Positions 57,611-64,000 of a DNA stretch of 64,000 bases are shown here, piece by piece. The notes beneath the pieces are model-generated. The model was not told where the DNA came from. It made no database searches and was given only the letters and a program-made list of their open reading frames with translations. Source of the DNA: Anarhynchus alexandrinus (lineage: Eukaryota > Chordata > Aves > Charadriiformes > Charadriidae); assembly GCA_008711295.1 (NCBI GenBank), contig VUYV01000181.1:1306413-1370412 (forward strand), in the 5' to 3' direction. Positions within the stretch are counted from its first letter, which is position 1. Each line of letters begins with the position of its first letter. The translations under genes and the position numbers were made by a program.

Positions 57611-59280
57611 ATACCTACTGTGGGAAGCTCTAATAGAAGCTGTTGCTTTTCCAGTCTTCTCCCCGCTGCTGTAGGGGCGTAGATGTTGTGTGAGGAGGAC
57701 AGAGGAGGTCGTGGCTCCAGAGAACAAAACTTTAAGCCAAACACCAAAGACTGGGAGACAGGGAACATGGCACCTCTGCAGACTTTTAGCCTCACCGCTC
57801 TGTTTTAACAACCTGCAAAAACCAAGCCGTGGGGCTGTCCAGCTCTCCCAACAGCCCTGTGACACCATGAGGCGTTGAGCCTGGTTTGGAGAGGAGCTGC
57901 TGCCCTTCCCCTGCCCCGCCGGCAGCATCGCGTGGGGCTGTTGGGTACTGGGTGGATGTGGGGTCTCTGTGGGGTGCAGGAGCATTGGCTTAGGCTGAGG
58001 GTAGTACTCTAGCATATGGTACAGCTCCTCCATTGGGGTCCTCCAAGGCCATGTCTGAAGACCCTAAGATATCTCAGCGAGGTTGAGGGCTTGTTTCCAA
58101 GGGCTATTAGGGCACTTCCAGCACCAGCATCTCCATCCCGTCTTCCCGGCCTCTGCTGGTTGCACAGTCAAAGGGGTTTTGCAGTTCCTTCTCCCTTGAG
58201 CTGGGCCCTCGGGAATGTCCTGGGGTGGTGGAGGCACCGTCCACGTGCAACCAGTGGAGGTGGAGGCACGCAGCTAGTGCGTCTCTCAAATACAAGTTGT
58301 GGGTGTTTGTGCCGATCCAAGCCTGGGACGGTGTTTTGGAGAACCCCTCCTGGCCACTGAAGCTGGTGAGATACTAGATTTGGTACGTCCCCAGAACAGC
58401 CCCCCGTACCCAGTCTTTGTGTCTGGGAAAGGTACGGCGCTCCTGGCTGCACTGGGACTCCCGCGAGGACTGGAATGAGTGCTGCCACTTCCCAGCTCTG
58501 TTGCAATGTATTTTTACCCAAATTGTTCAGTTTGATGACTTTTTTGTTGTTGTTGTAACTTTTAAGTCAAACAACATATTTTCCCACTGCAATTTGTGCC
58601 AGCAAAAAGGATGGAAGCAAGCAAGGCTATTGGTATGAATCGTTTTGTGGGAGATGCTCAAGCGAACAGGGGAGCCATAAGGAGAGCAAATCGCTTTCAA
58701 AATAGCGTATGGGGGTGGACAGGAGGGAGGTGTACGACGGGAACATGTAGTGTGCTTTACAAAGGTACCGTGACCTTCAGCTGCGTCCTTAAATCGCTGC
58801 TGGCGATGGGAGCTGATTTTGCGGAGGCTGAAGAGCCTCGGGCTTCCTCTGCTTCAGCTCGTTTGTGGGGTTGTCACGCCGCCGAAGGCCCTCGCTGTAG
58901 GACGGGGTGAGATTGAGCTCATAGCGTTGTGCTAAGCCTCGGGGTGGATCTCACCACCTCTGCCAGGCTGGAGAAGCTCTCGACGTGGTGCCAAAGACGT
59001 GGGCTCGATAGCCCTGATGGGATTTATCTCCTGGAAAGCAGGGATGGGAGAGAAGGCGGTTTGGCAAGCTCTGCTCAAGGAGAGCCTCTAAATCTGTGTC
59101 GTGTTCGATCGTCGTCGGGAGGAGCCGGTGCGGAGGTGCTGACGATGTGGCTGCATCGTGTTGGTGGGAGGGAGCAGCCTGCGGATAGCGCGGCAGTGCC
59201 GGGAGCTGCTGCCCGAGTCCATGTTTGGCACGGGCAGCCCAGGCGGGTCTGGCAGGGCAGAGCTGGGGAATAGAAAGAAC

Positions 59281-59410
59281 AGAATTAGAATTGGTGTAGA
59301 GTAGAGTAGAATAGTCAGAAGGGACCTACAAAGATTGTGTAGTCCAACCTCCTGACCACTTCAGGGCTGACCAAAAGTTAAAGCAAGCTCTTGAGGGCAT
59401 TGTCCGCCCT
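59281..59410 (-). mobile_element. CR1 LINE 3' fragment (different subfamily), antisense
   Basis: The + strand has 'gtagagtagagtagaatagt' (decayed terminal repeats), 'cagaagggacctacaaagat', 'gtagtccaacctcctgacca' and 'cttcagggctgaccaaaagt', ending about 'gagggcattgtccgcc'. This wording ('ccacttcagggctgaccaaa') belongs to a CR1 branch distinct from the others here. An old copy. Confidence 0.85.
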
Positions 59411-60583
59411 GTGGTAGCACTTCTTTCCCTCTTTTTCTGAACAATTACAACTTCTGTGGGAGACGGGAATGCCAGGCGTGCGTGCAGTGCGTGTGTGGCA
59501 GGGCAGTGCGTGTGTGCGGACTCGTGTTTGCTGTGTGGTGCCCACAGAGCCATCGGTGTGGGCGGGTGGTGGGTTCCTGCCCCGGCTGTCCAGGCTCGGA
59601 TGGTTGGCTACAGAAATCCCTGGGTGGTGAAGCCCAGGTGGCAGTGTGCGGTGGACTGTCTCTCTGTTATGGATGTGATGGACACCTCCATAGTCAACAG
59701 GGTCCCAGTGGCCTTAGGGAGTGCCGTGTCTTAGTACATTACAGTGCATTGGTTTCTTCTCCCTCCCTCTTGTCACGCTTGGCAGTGCATGAAGGGTCCT
59801 CCCTTCATCCTTGACCCCTGATGCTCACTCACTTGAAGCCCAGCTACCTCTCTTTTGTCAGCGAGGGTTTTCTCCATGCAGGCCATGTCGAACTCTGCTT
59901 CCTGAGATCATGTTGACAAGGGTTTTTTCTTTTTTCTTTTCCTTTCTTCTTTACTTCTTTTTATTTTTTTTTCATTGCTCCAAACCCCCGAGCTCAGGGG
60001 CACGGAAAGGCCAAGGATGTGCTGGCGCACACGAGCTGTGCAGGGCGGTGAGATGCACCAGCTTTTTGCTCCCATTCCTGGAATAAGTATTTATAACATC
60101 ATGGCAAATAGCCGGCGACCGCGGGGACCCTCTCCCTGTGAAGGTAACGCTCCCCCCTGCTTTTGGCGTTCGCTCCGCTGACAACGCCTGAGCAGATGCC
60201 TCTGGATGGATGTGCCGAGCGTGGGGGCCAGATGGGGTACGATCGCTGCGGCGCTGATTACTCCCATCAGCTGAGCAGGGACCACGAGAAAGCTGCGACC
60301 TCGCCGCGTTTCGTCGCTAGCTGAGGGCATGGCCCTCTCCTCCTCCCCTCCTGCGCTCTCCTTCTGGCTTCCTTTCGGTAAATAAGCCTCAGCCGCGCGG
60401 TTCCCGAGCTCCCGGCTCCGCTTGCACACGTTATATATCGCACAGCCCCGAGGTTCAAATAACTTGCCATCTGTTCGCAGGGAGGCCCTGCTACGCTTGC
60501 TCCCGGGCGAAGGAGCTGCGGGGATGGCCTTCCCTCCGCAGACACGGCAGTGGGGTGCTGAGCTGCACCGGTGCTGCCGCAGC

Positions 60584-60976
60584 ATCCTTCCTTGCTTCCT
60601 CCCTTCCTTTCTTACTTGCTTCCCTCCTTGCTTCCTTCCTTCCTTCCTCCCTTCCATCCTTCCTTCCTTCCTCCCTTCCATCCTTCCTTCCTTCCTCCCT
60701 TCCATCCTTCCTTCCATCCTACCTTGCTTCCCTGCAGTATCCTTCCTTCCTGGCTTCCATCCTTCCTTCCATCCTTCCTTCCTTGCTTCCTTCCTTGCTT
60801 CCTTCCTTGCTTCCTTCCTTGCTTCCTTCCTTGCTTCCTTCCTTGCTTCCTTCCTTGCTTCCTTCCTTGCTTCCTTCCTTGCTTCCTTCCTTGCTTCCTT
60901 CCTTGCTTCCTTCCTTGCTTCCTTCCTTGCTTCCATCCTTCCTTCCTTCCTTCCATCCTTCCTTCCATCCTTCCCC
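60584..60976. repeat. Pyrimidine (CTTCC-type) satellite array with a 12-bp core
   Basis: About 390 bp of nearly pure C+T on the + strand. The 5' part has CTTCC/CTTGC runs and three copies of a 24-bp unit ending 'ctcccttccat' (about 60630-60710). The core at 60781-60936 is 13 copies of 'ccttgcttcctt', perfect except the last. As 12 is a multiple of 3, all six frames are periodic: LASF, LPSL and LPCF on the + strand, and KEAR, KEGS and KQGR on the minus strand. These yield ORFs of up to about 300 codons that are not genes. Confidence 0.95.
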
Positions 60977-60999
60977 AGTGCCTCGGAGGAGCCCTGCAA

Positions 61000-61066
61000 G
61001 AGGGGGTTGGATGTGTGCTGTCAGGGGTGGGACTAGATGCTCTGTGGAGACCCCTCCCCCACTCTT
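61000..61066 (+). mobile_element. Possible decayed CR1 3' tail
   Basis: 'gagggggttggatgtgtgct' and 'gggactagatgctctgtgga' loosely follow the CR1 3' UTR pattern ('gggttggaactagatgatct ... ggtccc'). No terminal octamers survive. Weak and listed for completeness. Confidence 0.2.
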
Positions 61067-62898
61067 GATGTTTTTCCCCCCCTGGGATGCTGCTTCCTGG
61101 GGCATCCAACGTCACAGGATCTGGCCGCGCCTGCCGTAAATGCAGGGGGCTTTGGGGAGCTCTGCCTGTGCTCTCTGGTGCCTGGGGTTGAATAAGTAGA
61201 AGATGTAACATAGCTGGTCCCTTAGGCCACCCTCTTTCTGGAGCTCTCCTGAAATGGTTCCCACCTTGGGTGCTTACGTGGGCAGTGGGTTTGATCCTCG
61301 TCTCTCCACCGCCCGGTGCGGCAGCACTGGTGGATGGATCCTCTCCTGATGTGCCTGCAGGCACGGCAGCCGGTCTGCTCTTCGCTGGGGCTCCCCCTCC
61401 CAGTGGCCCTGGTGGATTGTGGTACCTTCTCTGCAGCCTGCGGGGATATAAAAGCATCCTGGGGTGGTCTAGAGCCTCTTGCCCCTGGGGAGGCCGAGGA
61501 CATCGCCTTTGGGATTTGGGGAGAAGGAAGGAGGAGCTGCTCCGTGGGCTTGTGGGCTGGGGTGGTTGTTGGAGTCTGCTGCAGACTCCACATTGAAGTC
61601 AAATCCTTGTCTAGGATTACAAACGCCTCATCCTGCATGGCCACCACCTTGTTTCGCACTAAAATGGACCCTGCCGCATACTGCGAAGGGAATTAGGGTC
61701 CGTGGTCTGGAGCAGTTACGCACCCTGAGCTCGCCAGGTGCCCGAGGAGCTCCGTGCTGATGTGTCTCTGGAGCCGGGAGATGCGGCGGGGTGGTGCATC
61801 AGCCTGTAACTCCTGGCAGGCTGGGGAGCGCTGAGGTTGCTCGTTCATCCCTTATGCGAGCGGGATGCGGGGTGGCTGTAGGGCCGGTGATCCCTGCCAG
61901 CCCCGCACAGCACGCTGCGGGCAGGGGGAGCTTTGGGAGCTGATCGGAGGGACTCTGTGACTCTGGAAATGGAGACAGGACGGAGGTTATGTTCTGCTAA
62001 TGAGTTTATTCAAGGGGCTGACAGAGGCCAAACCATTTGTTAAACCTGGGAGACCTCTGTGGCCTGCAGGAGGACAAATCTTTTGATCCCAAATTTCATC
62101 TTTGCGAGCAGTTTTGTGATTTCCCATAACCTTCCATTGCCGGGTGGGTGGTGAGTTTTGTAGGACAATTCTGGGTTGGGGTTTTTTTTTGGCATCGCTG
62201 GGTAGGGGTGTGCAAGAGCAAGGAGGGAAGTTGCTTAAACATCAGCAAGCTGCGACGTGCCGTGGGACGTTGCAGTAAGTGGTTTCTTGAGCTCAGGTGC
62301 TGCTGCCCAGCGTGTGAGCGCAGCCCCCGGCGGACCCCGGGGATTCCCGCTGCACCTCGGGCCATGCCCAGAGGTGCATCGTTCGCCTGGTTCCCTCCCC
62401 AGCCGTGCCCATCGCTCCGTAATCCCAAACTTGCCTGCTGGGGAGTACCCAACCCCCCAAAAAGGCTGCCAAGCCTGGGGTCGACTCCGACCTCCCGGGG
62501 CAGAGTTAAACCCGACCCGAAGGCAGCTCGGTGCCTGGGGTGGGGGGATTCCTTTGTGTTTTGAATCCTTCAGGCTGTAACTGGGATAAGGGCGCGATGC
62601 TGCCAAGTGCCCTGCGTGCACGTGGGGGAAGAGGCGAGGAGTAATCCCCAATGCTGGAAAGCAGCGTGAAAAATGCCATTTCTGTAAAATCCAAACTTTC
62701 TAACTTCTGTGGCTTTGGTGAGACTTGGAAAGCGCTGGATGAGTCCCTGTGGGTGACTTCGGAGGGTCCTGGCAGAGCTCCTGCCCCAGGACTCGGCTCC
62801 GACTCACGCTGTCCTCTGCGAGGGAGGGGTGGTACGGGCAGTGGGGACACGGTGGCCCCGGTCATCTTTTAACCGCAGTCCCTTTGCCGGTGTTGCAG

Positions 62899-63048
62899 CT
62901 CCCGAGGTGACGCAGGAGACGGTGGAGTCCCTGATGCAGAAGTTCAAGGAGAGCTTTCGCACCAACACGCCTATTGAGATCGGGCAGCTCCAGCCCGCGC
63001 TGCGCAGCACGTCCGTGGGGAGACGGAAACGCCGGAGCCGGCCCCGAG
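62899..63048 (+). CDS. ASTN2: ASTN2 exon (probably exon 4), cytosolic loop with basic cluster
   Basis: Exon of 150 bp. It begins with CT completing the Ala codon from the previous exon, carries 49 codons, and ends with G of a split codon before donor GTAGGC (63049). Acceptor is TTGCAG at 62893-62898 after a weak pyrimidine tract broken by G's. Recognised astrotactin-2 text: TQETVESLMQKFKESFRTNT (near codons 4-23), PIEIGQLQPALRSTS, then the basic cluster RRKRRSRPR at the end. The region lies between the two membrane helices on the cytosolic side (family knowledge). The join gives KK-A-PEVTQ where I recall the mammalian protein having about one more Ala. An upstream AG at 62877-62878 would add 20 nt and break the frame, so 62899 is the supported start. 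Confidence 0.95.
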
Positions 63049-64000
63049 GTAGGCTGCCACCGTCACCGGCTGCTCCTCCGGTGCCCTGGGTTTGGCCACG
63101 GCCAGAGGAGTTTGGTTGGGGAGGAAGGCAGGAGGTCCTCCCCATTGCTGCTGAGCGTGGGGACCCCGGAGCTCCTCCGTGATGGGGTGAAGAGGAGCAA
63201 ACCCCACGTGGCATCGTCTGGGTGGTGGTGCGTGGAGGTGCTTGGGAGTGGTGTCACCTTGTGTCCCCCCCCAGGGATTTATCCAGGTCTGCTGCACGTC
63301 TACGGTCCCTACCAGCTGCCCCGGCTAACCGAGGTTTGGTAGGAGTGAAATACAGTTTCTTGGTAAATTTTTATTTTGGAGGAAGGGCTGAAGTTCAGTT
63401 TGGCTGTAACTCACATCGCTGGGACCTCTCTTCGTTGTGCCTTCCCAGTGCTTGGGGTTTTTCAGACTATGTTTTTCGGGGCCACGCAGAGGATGGGAGC
63501 AGCGTTTGTGGCTCTAAAGGCTGCACCATGCAAAAGCGTGCTGGGGGCTGCTGAGTTTTACTTGTAGCCTGGGTAGCTGTTGCCAGCTACGCTGGAGCAA
63601 CGGCAGGAGGTTGACTGGAACGGCCCCGTGAGCACGGTTTGGTCCTTCTATTGCCTCTCAGTGAGGGGAAAACCACCACCTCCTATTGCTATCGATGCTT
63701 AAAATGGTAACGGCCGTGGGTTAAGCGGTGACTGCCGAGGCTGTGCGGAGGGTTTGGGTCCAGACCACCACCTGGGGAGGAGGAGGAGGCGTCGGGGTCC
63801 CTCAAGGGATGACGGGCAGGGGGGTCCCTTGGCCATGGTCTTCACTGCGCACTGTGGGTCTTGTGGCAGCGCTGGGAACCGTGAAGGAAATACTTTTCTT
63901 TCTGTTTACTGGTAGTTTTGTTTTTCATTTATTTATGAGTCTGAAATGTGATCTTTTATTCTGGATACATTTTCCTGCAATACAGGCCTGGAGAGGGCTT
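63049..64000 (+). other. ASTN2: ASTN2 intron 4, 5' part (continues beyond the window)
   Basis: Begins with donor GTAGGC after CCCCGAG. No further astrotactin exon is recognisable; the next expected text (a Gly-rich/Ser-rich cytosolic stretch before the second membrane helix) is absent. Contents are GC-rich unique sequence with GGA/GAG runs near 63775-63790 and a T-rich stretch at about 63895-63955. Nothing else supportable. Confidence 0.85.

Larger units (their letters stand above)
43862..62898 (+). other. ASTN2: ASTN2 intron 3 (19.0 kb), no other gene seen
   Basis: GT...AG intron joining codon G|CT (Ala) in frame. Contents listed separately: an 18-bp two-copy repeat (45738), a MIR remnant (49795), a MITE-like copy (50936), two CR1 pieces (53620, 59281), a TA tract (56355), the pyrimidine array (60584-60976), and AT-rich candidate elements. 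Stretches with nothing recognisable: 43870-45730, 46880-48220 (CpG-rich in parts), 48700-49780, 49890-50930, 51300-53600, 53920-55060 and 57620-59275, plus 61070-62890 (T-run near 62182). A CpG-rich spot lies at 56160-56250. Simple T/pyrimidine runs occur near 48630, 55630, 55690 and 59925-59975. ORFs up to about 200 codons here show no family motif. Confidence 0.85.

Noticed and set aside
60091..61457. Long minus-strand ORFs rich in KEAR/KQGR repeats and + strand LASF/LPSL ORFs
   Set aside because: By-products of a 12-bp simple repeat that is open in all frames.
62877..62898. Upstream acceptor (AG at 62877-62878) for the third exon
   Set aside because: Would add 20 nt and break the reading frame; the AG at 62897-62898 gives the known protein sequence.

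Overview
The window reads as a piece of bird genome. Three exons of one gene, ASTN2 (astrotactin-2), lie on the + strand. The rest is intronic DNA with CR1 retroposon 3' ends (at least ten), old MIR-like SINE remnants, minisatellites and AT-rich islands. A high-GC, CpG-containing background with many CR1 copies suits an avian microchromosome; from memory ASTN2 is on chromosome 17 in chicken. I see no bacterial, viral or RNA gene, no CRISPR array, and no second protein-coding gene on either strand.

Layout: 1-5174 is the end of intron 1. Exon 5175-5362 (probably exon 2) encodes part of the lumenal N-terminal region. Intron 2 (5363-43476, 38,114 bp) holds most of the repeats. Exon 43477-43861 (probably exon 3) encodes the first transmembrane helix and the start of the cytosolic region. 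Intron 3 is 43862-62898 (19,037 bp). Exon 62899-63048 (probably exon 4) continues the cytosolic region and ends in a basic cluster. Intron 4 runs off the window at 64000. Exon phases join exactly (G|AG, 0, G|CT, G|...), giving one open frame of 723 bp. The coding start, second membrane helix, EGF-like, MACPF and fibronectin parts of the protein lie outside the window. Exon numbers are from memory of the human gene.

Most notable structures: (1) A 1.84-kb direct duplication, 23312-25155 and 25157-27015, is joined at a single N. The copies differ by about 11 substitutions and one 15-bp indel, so this looks like two alleles assembled in tandem. (2) A 29-bp minisatellite (about 14 copies) runs into the branch-site region of the transmembrane exon and is free of stops in all three + frames. 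(3) Two CR1 copies in opposite orientation, 51 kb apart, are identical over 201 bp. (4) Three degraded copies of a palindromic MITE-like sequence are present. (5) A 12-bp pyrimidine array near 60.8 kb creates long spurious ORFs on both strands. (6) An intronic CpG-rich block lies at 12.83-13.52 kb next to a 53-bp minisatellite. (7) Several AT-rich islands have homeodomain or POU-type motifs and could be conserved enhancers; this is inference without alignment.

I found no new biological system. The strongest result that affects use of the sequence is the probable assembly duplication.
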